Source: Mucidula mucida (taxonomy: Eukaryota; Basidiomycota; Agaricomycetes; Agaricales; Physalacriaceae). From it: a DNA stretch of 10,376 nucleotides. Position numbers and translations under genes: made by a program. Every line of letters begins with the position of its first letter. Position 1 is the stretch's first letter. The notes below the pieces were generated by a model. It did no database searches and was not told where the DNA came from. It was given only the letters and a program-made list of their open reading frames with translations. Shown piece after piece: positions 1 through 7,770 of the stretch. The stretch is taken from NCBI GenBank assembly GCA_015501055.1, contig JADNYV010001032.1, positions 1 through 10,376 on the forward strand, in the 5' to 3' direction.

Positions 1-162
1 TCTCATTATTATTGTCTATTTGAAGGGGACACTCATTGGCAGCCTCACTGTCCAGAATACTATCTCACTCTCTATGTCAGGATCCTTACCCAAGACATTA
101 CAAAATGTCAGATTAAATGTTGGTAACTGATCTTCAGGAACTATAACACTTTAATTATATTA
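1..162. other. Unassigned non-coding stretch
   Basis: No reading frame of note and no recognisable repeat end was found on either strand. It is AT-rich flank to the left of the first small transposon. The only identifiable element is at its end, where TTAGCCTTAAG supplies the left copy of the target duplication at 163-170. Confidence 0.5.
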
Positions 163-170
163 GCCTTAAG

Positions 171-370
171 TAAAGATCACCACAAGTCTCAACTCAAGTT
201 GATTTGTGACTCATGTGGAAAGTACTTGTGGGGGTCTGAGGCTGTTTGAGACTCTTGTTTGACTCAAGTCCACCTGACTCGCAAGTTGAGTTGAGTTAAG
301 TATTTGACCCTGCAAGAGCAAGTTAACTTCTGAGTACTCCCCGCACTTCCCTGACTCATGGTGATCTCTA
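171..370. mobile_element. Non-autonomous hAT-type MITE, 200 bp
   Basis: The sequence begins TAAAGATCACCACAAGTC (171-188). The reverse complement of its other end is TAGAGATCACCATGAGTC (353-370), so 15 of 18 positions match and the three differences are transitions. The 8 bases on each side are identical: GCCTTAAG at 163-170 and 371-378. An 8-bp duplication with TIRs starting TARNG is the hallmark of the hAT superfamily. The interior is rich in CAACTCAAGTTG, GACTCAAGT and AAGTTGAGTTGAG words on both strands, which look like subterminal binding repeats. There is no coding capacity, so any mobilisation would need a transposase encoded elsewhere. Duplication and TIRs are seen directly; the superfamily call follows from known hAT properties. 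Confidence 0.82.
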
Positions 371-378
371 GCCTTAAG

Positions 379-829
379 ATGCTTCTATTGTTTGCTGATT
401 ATAATCCCTGCACTCAAAAATGCACAACTCCAATCATGCTATCACAGTAGAATAGTCCGCCACTAATGACTCCCAAACTGGATAATGTAAACTGTTTGCC
501 TATAAAACTTGAAACAGACAAAGATTATTAAGGGAATCACTTACCACCACTGCAGCATACTTGATTTAGCTAGAAGCACATCAATATGTGCAATATATGT
601 GTTAAAGCCAGTTTCTCAGTCATATAAGAGGGCTGAAGCGACAGGAAGGTCTTTATTGTCCAATAGCTTAACAGCCTGGTCACGAGGATAATGTGCGCGT
701 TTGACAGGCCCTGGGAAGCACTTTTAGACCGTCAGCAACTTTTGGACTTTTAAGAGCTTAAAATAGACAAAAATACCGGAAAAGTTTGGACTCTTAAGGG
801 AAATTTAGGCTAAGGTCCAGCAAGGATGG
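379..829. other. Intergenic stretch between two MITEs
   Basis: No convincing gene is present. The only longer reading frame (509-691, 60 codons) has no recognisable motif, and I treat it as chance. The right third contains one copy of a dispersed repeat (702-774, listed separately), followed by AAGTTTGGACTCTTAAGGG at 782-800. That resembles a segment of the other copy near 2309-2326. Confidence 0.5.
702..774 (-). repeat. Diverged dispersed repeat, copy 1
   Basis: Read on the minus strand this stretch resembles 2284-2376 on the plus strand. The core GCTTCCCAGGGCC (minus strand of 707-719; plus strand 2355-2367) is identical. Flanking words such as TGACA/TTTGAC, GTCTA-AAAG and ATTTTTNNNNNATTTTA line up with small gaps. 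Similarity outside the core is only moderate by eye. It could be the body of an old SINE, since copy 2 lies downstream of a tRNA-like head, or an unrelated dispersed family. Confidence 0.5.
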
Positions 830-837
830 GACTTCTC

Positions 838-1395
838 TAGTGTTGCCGCGAGTTCAAGGAAGCTCAAGCACTGACCTTGACTCGACTCAACTCAAGGCCT
901 AATTAGGAAGCAAGGCAAACTCGACTCGACTTGATGTCCGCTTTGGGATACTACCATCAATCGTGGTAAGCATGGGTAGCCAGAGCAAAATATGTGTCTG
1001 TATGTAGATTCTGGAGCACTTTGAGTAGGAAAACATTTGAGATTGATACCTAGTACTGTTTGGATGACGAGTCGCTCTTCAACGGATTCAAAATCTGCAT
1101 TTTTTACGGAGCTCTGCAACTAGAGAGCCTGAATCATCATTCTTTCAAGTTTTTCTTTGTAGTGGAGCACTTAGGTGAGCTCAGTTTCTGTCTGTGGCCG
1201 GTCTACACTGTTCTATGTCGCCAAAATGTCAAAAGTACATGAATTGTCACTACCATGCCGTTGCGTGCCGTTGACCATTTTAGGCAGTACCTTGAGCAAT
1301 CTCAAGCCATCCCTGAACTCGACTCAAGCGCTCGAGTTGAGCCAACTCCGGTCCGCTTCCTTGAGGAGAACTCGACTCACCTCGCGGCAACACTA
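838..1395. mobile_element. Non-autonomous hAT-type MITE, 558 bp
   Basis: The ends are perfect 15-bp inverted repeats, TAGTGTTGCCGCGAG (838-852) and CTCGCGGCAACACTA (1381-1395). The similarity resumes after a gap as TCAAGGAAGC (854-863 against the complement of 1355-1364). The flanking 8-bp duplication GACTTCTC is perfect (830-837 and 1396-1403). This is a textbook hAT signature (TARNG end, 8-bp duplication). Both subterminal zones are packed with CTCGACTC/CTCAAG words (879-897, 919-934, 1315-1341, 1369-1387), including CGCTCGAGTTGAG near 1328-1340. No transposase is encoded; reading frames inside it (for example 1060-1242) carry no domain I recognise. The intact duplication and TIR suggest a fairly recent insertion. 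Confidence 0.88.
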
Positions 1396-1450
1396 GACTT
1401 CTCAGAGTGAGTGTGAGCATTTTGAGATTCTTAACATAAACACATATATA

Positions 1451-2142
1451 CTATCCTTAATTGGAAAGTAAAATCATGTCTAGAAGTAAAATCCTTGCAC
1501 TATGCAGTATTTACCTTTTTTATATCACAATTGTTCTTGCAGTGTACCTGGATTTTTTTGTAAGATGCTTTTATATTTAATGAATGAGTATGTGGAAGTA
1601 CAAGGTTCCTAGATAAATGAGGACTGAAGAGTGAATTCCTTCATAGCTAAAATCAAGGTGTGATGTGATGCAATTTGCCTACTTGTTCTTGCCCCCATAT
1701 AAATTCACTCAGACCTCAGACGGTCCTGGGACTTCTCATACATATTAAATACCTTGTTTGAGTATGTCACAATGCAAAACACCAGTGGAAAATGGCCATA
1801 CTTAATAATAAGGCTTATTGAGAATAGGAAGTGAAATCAACAGTGATGAAATTTTAAACCCCGCAACACTGTTGCTTGTGTACACATTGAGTGCCGTGGT
1901 GCCAACCAGTATTGGCACCTGGAGGCAGAACTGATCACAGCATGATTTTACTTTCCGCTTGATTAAATATTGTAATCACGGTAGCATTGGCAAACCTTGT
2001 CCTTCTCACAAAAATACCAAACTTGGTTCACATCATCTAAAGCATACAAGCTGCCCAAATCCCAATTTTTAGGGCAATATACAAAGAATTGACCTATTAT
2101 CACCTGTTTCAATAAATGATTTCACTTCCCAATCAAGGATAG
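1451..2142. mobile_element. TA-flanked inverted-repeat element (Tc1/mariner-like MITE?)
   Basis: The first 27 bases (1451-1477, starting CTATCCTTAATTGG) match the reverse complement of the last 27 (2116-2142) at 24 positions; all three differences are transitions. Each end abuts TA (1449-1450 and 2143-2144), as expected for Tc1/mariner-type insertion, although TA alone is weak evidence. The inner part of the TIR recurs inside as a second inverted pair, GGAAGTGAAATCA at 1827-1839 and TGATTTTACTTTCC at 1943-1956. A further direct variant, AGAAGTAAAATCC, lies near 1483-1495. No transposase gene is present. It could instead be a foldback or a composite of nested copies. Confidence 0.6.
1898..1919. 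repeat. Perfect 8-bp stem hairpin
   Basis: GGTGCCAA (1898-1905) and TTGGCACC (1912-1919) are exact inverted repeats around a 6-nt loop, CCAGTA. It lies inside the TA-flanked element, near its internal inverted pair, so it may be part of that element's structure. No function is evident. Confidence 0.45.
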
Positions 2143-2220
2143 TAGCCTAGAGGCTTATAGGCGCAGCTTGACTCAATGGGGCATTTCTGTGCCCTTCCGT
2201 GTTTGAATCCCGCTGCCGGC
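2143..2220 (+). repeat. tRNA-like sequence with A and B boxes, possible SINE head
   Basis: TAGCCTAGAGG (2143-2153) resembles an RNA polymerase III A box, and GTTTGAATCCC (2201-2211) resembles a B box (consensus GGTTCGANTCC). A D-arm-like fold is visible: GCCT (2145-2148) can pair with AGGC (2159-2162) around a loop containing GG. The T-arm stem pairs at only about three of five positions and there is no complete acceptor stem, so this is not a working tRNA gene. Box spacing is long, more like a leucine or serine tRNA. A tRNA-derived SINE head or tRNA pseudogene is the best reading. Its first two bases coincide with the TA beside the preceding element. Confidence 0.45.
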
Positions 2221-2283
2221 ATTGGTGTGCAATACTTGAACGTGGTTGGGCCGCGTTAGAAATATGACAGTAATATGCCTCAG

Positions 2284-2376
2284 CAATTTTTAGACATTTT
2301 AGACTCAAAAACTTGGACTTTTGAGGGCCTTGAGGTTGCCAGCAGTCTAGAAAAGCTTCCCAGGGCCTTGTTTGAC
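2284..2376 (+). repeat. Diverged dispersed repeat, copy 2
   Basis: Partner of 702-774, in opposite orientation, sharing the 13-bp core GCTTCCCAGGGCC (2355-2367). It lies about 65 bp downstream of the tRNA-like head at 2143-2220, which is where a SINE body would be. No clear A-rich or simple-repeat tail follows, so the SINE reading stays tentative. Confidence 0.45.
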
Positions 2377-3228
2377 GTTAAGCCCCAGTGAAAACAAGGT
2401 CGACACCCAGCAAGGCAGATCAATGTAAACCAATGCAGCCTCAACAAGAGAGAATATATTATTATTTCTGATGCAAATCAATGCAAGTTTTGATGCTAAT
2501 CCAGGTCTATTGACAATAGGTATGCTCATCATGTATTGATTAGCAAATTCTCTGCACATATATTTTTGCTTGCTTTTTGCTTGGAAATTAATTTAAATAT
2601 AAATATATTCAACTAGTACTATACAGGACAGTATGTAATGACTTCCGGACAGGCAGAGTATGTACAGCTACAGAGGCTACAGACAACATAGATAACAATA
2701 CTCACCTTGCTGTGATAGCTAGATGTTGATGTGATGACATGTCATGCCACATTTGTTGTTGCCATAAGAGCTGTATCATTAATGAAGGAAACCTGGGGGG
2801 CCGGGGGGCAAGGGCGGGAACAAAGGTGTTGTTGTCATTGGGGTATTTCTTCTTAAGGCAATCGTCCTGGTTGGAGTTTGGCAGCACTCGCGTGCATTGT
2901 TCTTGTTGGCTGGTGCAAGGTTGCAATGTGTTTATCCTTGTCTAGGCGCCGTGGTTGTCTCCTGAAATGCACTGTGGTTGTCTGCTTAGGCGGCTGGGGG
3001 TGCTGTCTTATAGTAGAAACTGGGGGGAGGTCAATATCAGTATTGCTTCCAAATATGAAAGGCGTGTGTACTTGACCATAATGTGGGCCAACAAGGCAAC
3101 AGACCAAGAAGTGGTAGGAGGGGCAGTGGTGGTAAGACCTAAAGTTGGCTGCCAAAACAATGCAGGAATCAAAAATTTAATTAGAGCTTGTAATGTACTG
3201 TTTTGTCAGTTGAAACAAAGGGTAACCT
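2377..3228. other. Flank of element A, no gene recognised
   Basis: The stretch 2377-2700 is AT-rich with TTTTGCTTGC and TAAATATAAATATAT runs and no useful frame. From 2700 to 3228 composition is more balanced and several overlapping open frames exist on both strands (for example 2853-3155 minus and 2955-3308 plus). None shows a recognisable domain, and the plus-strand one runs on into the LTR. I see no splice-consistent gene model. The last five bases (3224-3228, AACCT) border the LTR and would be the target-duplication candidate for element A. Confidence 0.5.
2795..2818 (+). other. G-quadruplex-type motif
   Basis: Four G runs of 6, 6, 3 and 3 bases (2795-2800, 2803-2808, 2812-2814, 2816-2818) are separated by loops of 2, 3 and 1 bases. 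This satisfies the G3+N1-7 rule on the plus strand. No gene is recognised beside it, so the role is unknown. Confidence 0.6.
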
Positions 3229-3760
3229 TATTAGCGACTGACTATAGCCACAAGACTAAATCAGGTACCACAGAGAGACTCAAGGGAAGAAAGTGTTTGT
3301 ATTCGTAGGACTAGGCTAGGCCAGGTGTATAAACGAGATTGGAACTAAGGTACAATGATGCTATGCTACTGCTTATATACTAGTAAGTCTGTGTTTGGGA
3401 CTCCTTGTCCATATGTGTTTCCGCTAGGGATAACTCCACACCCTTGACCCAGTGTTGTATGCTACTAGTCCGTGAAACCATTAAATACGAGTGGTAACTG
3501 CATGTAAGTAATAATACAGGAAACAACCATGTGTGCTACAAGTGTTGATGGTGTGTATACAATAGGAAGTCCATGAGGTATCGGCATGTATGATGTCATC
3601 CATGTGTTGGACGTGTGTCCAACATGAGTACGGCTTCGGTAATGAAAAGGAGTATGATCGGTGACAAAACAGATGATGAAACAGTCCGTTGGTTGATAAG
3701 ACAAGCCCCCCGATAAGATATAATAAGATTGAAAGTGTGAAAATATGGCGATTCATAACA
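3229..3760 (-). repeat. 3' LTR of element A
   Basis: On the minus strand it begins TGTTATGAATCGCC at 3760, directly after the polypurine tract, and ends GCTAATA at 3229. The other copies end GCTAACA, so the terminal CA has changed to TA here. Length is 532 bp. Ends of intact copies form the short inverted repeat TGTTA/TAACA. A TATA box, TATATAA, reads on the minus strand of 3373-3379. By eye it differs from the 5' LTR of A at about 40 of roughly 470 aligned positions, mostly transitions, including three changes in the self-primer segment. Open frames inside it (3465-3704, 3481-3756) are not genes. Confidence 0.93.
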
Positions 3761-3771
3761 TCACCCCCTCC
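3761..3771 (-). other. Polypurine tract of element A
   Basis: The minus strand reads GGAGGGGGTGA immediately before the LTR start TGTTATG, where plus-strand DNA synthesis would be primed. The TAA stop of the pol frame (3772-3774) abuts it, so nothing separates coding end from tract. Confidence 0.85.
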
Positions 3772-5484
3772 TTAAGGCGCAAGTTCCATTCTGCGCCAGA
3801 GTCGCTCCATGAGGGCCGCAGAGGGTAGTGTGACGTCAAGGGGTTCGGTGTCGGGCAGTGGCATGGGTCGGAATAAATGTGATGGAAATTGCGACATGGG
3901 GACTTCAATGCGAGCAAGCGCAGGTGGCTTCGGCTTATTCGGGTACTGCTGGTGGAAATCGCGAATAGCTTCGTCGGCATTCTTGAGATTGCATGCCGGT
4001 TCCCATGTCTGTTTGTGTGTGCCATAACCCTTCCAGTGAACCTTGTATTGAAAACCCCCGCGGTACTTCCGGGAATTAACCACTTTCTCAACCTCCCATT
4101 CCGGTTCGGCTCCTTCCAGCACAGGTGGTGGACGCGTGTCTCGAGGTTGCGTCGGAAATTGCGGCTCATGGTAAGGCGTCAACAGGGCCTCATTGAACAC
4201 AGGATGAATGCTTTTCCACGTATGAGGAATCTGGAGCTTGTAAGAGCTCGTCCCAACTTTCTTGATCACTTTGAACGGCCCGAAGCGTTTGTCATCGAGC
4301 TTCTTCATTGGTCGGTCCGTACTGAGATTCGTCCCTTCTAGCCATACTTTGTCGCCCTCCTTGTACTCTACTGCGTCTGTCCGCTTCCTGTCATAAAACC
4401 GTTTCATGTCCTCTTTTGCCATCTTCAATGCCGACCCTACTTCGTCCCATGTTTTCCTCATGCCGTCGGCAAACTCCTGCGCAGTCTCGTTTCTCGATGC
4501 CGTTTTCGGAGCAGTGCCTTTGTAGGGGTGTCTGCCCATGTCTGCAAAGAACGGAGTAACCTTGGTTGCTGAGTGTACCCGATCGTTGTAAACGAATTCG
4601 GCAGAGGGTAACCATTCATGCCAGTCGTTCTGATGGTAATTGACAAATAACCGTAAGAAATGTTCTATCTCTTGGTTCAACCGTTCTGTTTGCCCATTTG
4701 TCTGTGGATGGTACGCCGTCGTGAAGTTCCCTTCAATGCCCAACAGCCGGTATAACTCCTTCATGAAACGCAAGTGGTATTGCGGACCTCGATCGTGTAT
4801 CATCTGTCGCGGCAATCCATGTATGGGGAAGATTCAATCGCGGTAAATACGAGCCATGCCTTCTGACGTCAGGGTGGTGTGTGTTGGTATAATGCATAAC
4901 CGCTTTGTGAAATGGTCCACAAACGTGCTGATTGCATTGTATCCTCCCGACTCCGGCAACTCGCCGATTATGTCCGTCCCAACTTTCTCCCATGGTTCGC
5001 TTGGTACGTCTATAGGATGGAGGGGTGCAGCCGGTTTTGTGCGATGTGACTTTGTAACTTGGCATTTTTGACACCCTTCTACGTATTCACGGACGTCTCG
5101 GCTAATTCCTGGCTACCAATAGGTGCGTGTGATCAACTCAAGAGTCTTGTACCGTCCCGGATGCCCTGCAAGCTGTGCATCATGATGCATTCCAATAACT
5201 TTTCCCCGCAATTCCTTGTCCTTCGGTATGTAAATACAATCTTTCCATATAATAAGTCCATTTTCCTTCTCTTCCCATCCTTTTTCTTTGTTTTCTAATG
5301 CTTTTTGTACGTATCTGTCCTTGTTTCCTTTTCTTTGTTTGATTTTGTTAAGTAATTTGTCCTCCGGTGTAGCTACTGTATGTAAAGAAAATTGAATTTG
5401 TGATATAAAAAACTCCGGTTTTAGTAAAACAACGTTTTCGTTATCTTTTTCCCCCTTCTCAAGGCCTGTCATCCTTGACAAGGC
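3772..5484 (-). pseudogene. Integrase with GPY/F module and chromodomain (pol C-terminal part)
   Basis: Integrase inserts the cDNA into chromosomal DNA; in chromoviruses the C-terminal chromodomain is thought to steer it to modified histones. The zinc-binding part has HHDAQLAGH (about 5161-5187) and C-x2-C at 5062-5073. Core catalytic residues are present: Asp at 4972-4974 (GTDII), Asp at 4792-4794 (IHDRG) and Glu at 4684-4686 (GQTERL), with exactly 35 residues between the last two. A GPY/F-type segment (KRFGPFKVIKKVG) lies around 4240-4290, and the chromodomain follows. The frame is continuous with the end of RNase H but carries two nonsense codons: TAG at 5113-5115, where the family has a second Trp, and TGA at 4834-4836 between the two catalytic Asp. 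All catalytic residues survive, so loss looks recent or is limited to stops. Confidence 0.93.
3946..4104 (-). other. Chromodomain of element A integrase
   Basis: About 53 residues beginning EWEVEKVVNSRKYRGG and containing YKVHWKGYGTHKQTWEP, a canonical chromodomain core. Candidate aromatic-cage residues are the Trp of EWEVE and the Trp and Tyr of HWKGY, matching the Tyr/Trp/Tyr cage of HP1 with Trp in the first place. About 57 residues follow, rich in Pro and Leu, before the stop at the polypurine tract. Binding to methylated histone H3 is inferred from the family. Confidence 0.9.
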
Positions 5485-5818
5485 ATCAGCTTTCCCCATT
5501 GTCTTGCCCGGCTTGTGAATCATCTGTATGTCATACTCTGCTAACTCCGTAACCCATCTCGCTTGCCTCCGATTCAACTTCTGTGGCTTCCGGAAGTACT
5601 GGAGGTTTTGATGATCGGTAAACACCTCCACCGTTTCCTTGCTCCAAGGAGATATTGTCTCCAGTCGTTAATCGAGTCCATAATAGCCATCATCTCTTTG
5701 TCGTAGATCTCATAATTGCGCTCTACTTCGTTCAGCGCGCGAGACCGAAAGGCTACTGGTCTCCATTTTCCGTCAACCAACTGGGAAAGAACCGCCCGTT
5801 CGCATAGTTTGAGGAGTC
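5485..5818 (-). pseudogene. RNase H domain of element A
   Basis: RNase H degrades the RNA strand of the RNA:DNA hybrid during reverse transcription. Catalytic-type acidic positions can be seen in order: Asp in VEADSSNYA (5816-5818), Glu in NYEIYDKEMMA, Asp in EVFTDHQNL (5614-5616) and Asp in GKADALSRM (5485-5487). The domain is split over three frames. One shift falls at about 5795-5801 and another at about 5634-5642, the latter in an A run where one base seems missing. Each piece on its own matches the family closely, so the domain was intact until a few single-base losses. Confidence 0.9.
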
Positions 5819-7036
5819 TGCCTCAACTCGAAACTTGCCGTCGTCGCGTGGTACGATCAGAACGGGTTCTTCCGTCATCCTCCGTTTCAACTCCTCAAAC
5901 GCCTTGTGCTGCTCCATGCCCCAAACCCACTCGCCCTTCCCGGTTAGCAATGTCAATGGCTTCGCTACTCCCGCAAATCCCCGGATGAAACGTCGGTAGA
6001 AGTTGCAGAAGCCCAGGAATGACTGTACTTCCTTCTTCTTCATCGGCTCCTTCCATTCCTTCACTACGGCCACTTTTGCCGGATCCATCTTCACTTCTCC
6101 TCCTCCAACAATAACCCTAAGTAGTCTACAGTATGTGCCTCAAAACTACATTTCTCGGGTTTTAAATACAACTTATTTACTCGTAATATTTCTAATACTC
6201 GTCGTACGATATGCCTATGTTCTTCCAACGTGTTGTAAAGATAAGTATGTATCCAAGTAAACTATAATATGTTCTTCATCGATCAGCTCTTCAGAATGTG
6301 ATTCATGAACGATTGGAATGTTGCCGGCGAGTTTGTAAGTCCGAAGAACATGACTGAGGGCTCGAACAGGCCTCGGTTTGTTCTAAACGCCGCTTTTCAC
6401 TCATCACCTTCTTTGATCCGGATGTTATTGTAACCCCATCGGACATCCATCTTTGTGAAAACCTTTGCTCCCTTCAACTTGTCGATAAGCTCTGAATCAA
6501 CGGCAAGGGGTATTGGTTCTTGATTGTCATGTCGTTCAACTTCCGATAATCCTGTACTGGCCGAAGGCTTCCATCCTTCTTTTTGACAAAGAAGAAGGGT
6601 GATGCCATAGGGGAAATTGATGGCGTATACGTCCTGTCCTATGTTTTCGGTCAGAACTCATCTAACGCCTTTTGCTCGGATGGGCTAAGGGGATAAACCT
6701 TGCAGTCAACCGGTTTGGAACCAGGCATAAGTTCTATCGCGTGATCCCAGGGTCTTCGCTCCGGTAGCTTGTCAAAGTCCGCCTTGCTAAATACATCGGA
6801 GAATTCCTCAATGTAAGGTGCAGCAGCGGATGAAGGCTGTTGTGATCTCAGCTTTTCACCGCTTTTGCGATAGTTGTCCCAGTCCATCCAGAACAACGCT
6901 CTCCCTCTTCCAACTTCTCTTCTACGTCTTCTCCTTCATCTTCCGGCAAGTTATACTCGGGTAGGTAGCCGCAGCAGTCTGGGCATCGATCAAAAGTCAA
7001 CGTGGATTCCGTCCAGTTGATTGTGGGGTTGTGATA
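5819..7036 (-). pseudogene. Linker and reverse transcriptase of element A
   Basis: After the protease stop an acidic linker (PEYNLPEDEGEDVEE) leads into RT, which copies the element RNA. Recognisable parts in order: RRPWDHAIELMPG (6720-6765), [19 protein letters not shown] (about 6560-6617), motif [11 protein letters not shown] with catalytic Asp at 6445-6447, [16 protein letters not shown] (6300-6350), and the thumb FLGFCNFYRRFI (about 5970-6015). The YLDD active-site motif is broken: TAC TTG GAT (6251-6259) is followed by one missing base, so the second Asp is out of frame. Further frame losses are seen near 6895, 6655-6620 (net in-frame), 6495, 6288, about 6236 and 6111. A TGA sits where DEWKAAF is expected (6397-6399). 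RT activity is not possible from this copy. Confidence 0.92.
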
Positions 7037-7480
7037 TCATAGCCAATCTAGCCCCAAAAAGATACTTGTTTTGCCAAGATTGATGACGGCCAACTTAATC
7101 TTTTTGGCGTGATCACTGATCTTCATCCGGACCTCCACAAAACCTTTGATTGCCCCTCCCTCGTTTAGGGTTCCATTCGCATTGTAGACAGGGAGCTTGA
7201 CCGGTAACTCCTTGATTGGGAGTCCGTTCTTCTCGACGAATTCTTTATTGACACAAGAACCCGTTGCTCCACTGTCAAGAAGGGCACTCGTTTCCCATTC
7301 AGAGCCTGTGTGTACGCTCTCTATGGTTACTCGGAGTTTCATGTCCTGCCCCTTTGTTCCCCGGATGTACTTCCTTGACTTTTTCAACTCCGTCACAACT
7401 TCCACCGCAGCTTCCTTTGTCAACGCTCTGATCGCCATTACTTTCTCTTCCGTTGCTTCTCTCTCCGCTCCGGCATCCAT
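7037..7480 (-). pseudogene. Aspartic protease (retropepsin) of element A
   Basis: Cuts the Gag-Pol polyprotein. The active-site motif ALLDSGATGSCV is intact, with catalytic Asp at 7274-7276. The typical hydrophobic C-terminal end INLGKTSIFLGLDWL is at 7040-7084. The 147-residue frame covers a whole retropepsin. It ends at TGA (7037-7039), and the same frame continues beyond the stop with family-like sequence (YHNP...DWTE-type linker). The stop is therefore likely a nonsense change, probably CGA to TGA, not the natural end. Upstream it is separated from gag by frame changes near 7480-7500. Confidence 0.9.
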
Positions 7481-7770
7481 GCTCTCAAAATTCCCACTGC
7501 TCTCGACACTTCATCCTTTCTTAGCCGTTGTGCAATCCACTCGGGCATATTTGGCTCAAATCTTTCTTTCACAGGGTTTGTTGGTGAAGTCGTTAATGAT
7601 ATTTTTAGTACCCATACTGTAAATAGAATCTGCATCTGACGACCCTTTCCTTGATGACTGCTCTGGCAGAACTGCGTCTACTGCGGGAGCTTCGCAAAAC
7701 CCAACTCTTTGGCCAACTTCCTCTTCTCCTCGTTGTTCATTTCGGTCCATAGACCCCGAATTGTCTGGGG
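7481..7770 (-). pseudogene. Gag-protease linker, split over frames
   Basis: This stretch links the Gag zinc knuckle to the protease. Two frames carry consecutive family-like parts: FCEAPAVDAVLPEQSS...SIYSMGTKNIINDFT (about 7580-7705), then KERFEPNMPEWIAQRL (about 7520-7570). The protease frame starts with MDAGAEREATEE at 7480. Frame changes therefore lie near 7575 and near 7490. No programmed frameshift signal is evident; I infer ordinary decay. The function of this linker is not known. Confidence 0.75.

Noticed and set aside
2143..2220. A functional tRNA gene
   Set aside because: The T arm pairs at only about three of five positions and no seven-base acceptor stem can be formed. A pseudogene or SINE head fits better.
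2734..2745. 12-bp perfect palindrome ATGACATGTCAT
   Set aside because: An isolated short palindrome with no repeat, gene or symmetric flank around it; expected by chance at this length in a window of this size often enough to ignore.
2853..3155. 100-codon open frame on the minus strand, with overlapping plus-strand frames at 2739-2945, 2878-3075 and 2955-3308
   Set aside because: Frames on both strands overlap heavily, none has a recognisable domain, and 2955-3308 runs into the LTR. Chance open frames are the simpler explanation.
3224..3228. AACCT as a proven target duplication of element A
   Set aside because: The other side of A is a rearranged LTR followed by inverted element DNA (from 9603), so no matching second copy can be identified.
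3889..4341. 150-codon plus-strand frame antisense to integrase
   Set aside because: It is a shadow of the well-supported integrase/chromodomain frame on the other strand. The same applies to plus-strand frames 7197-7622 and 8202-8471.
7481..7770. Programmed frameshift between gag and pol
   Set aside because: More than one frame change occurs in this linker and others follow throughout pol. I see no slippery heptamer with a structure, so decay is more likely.
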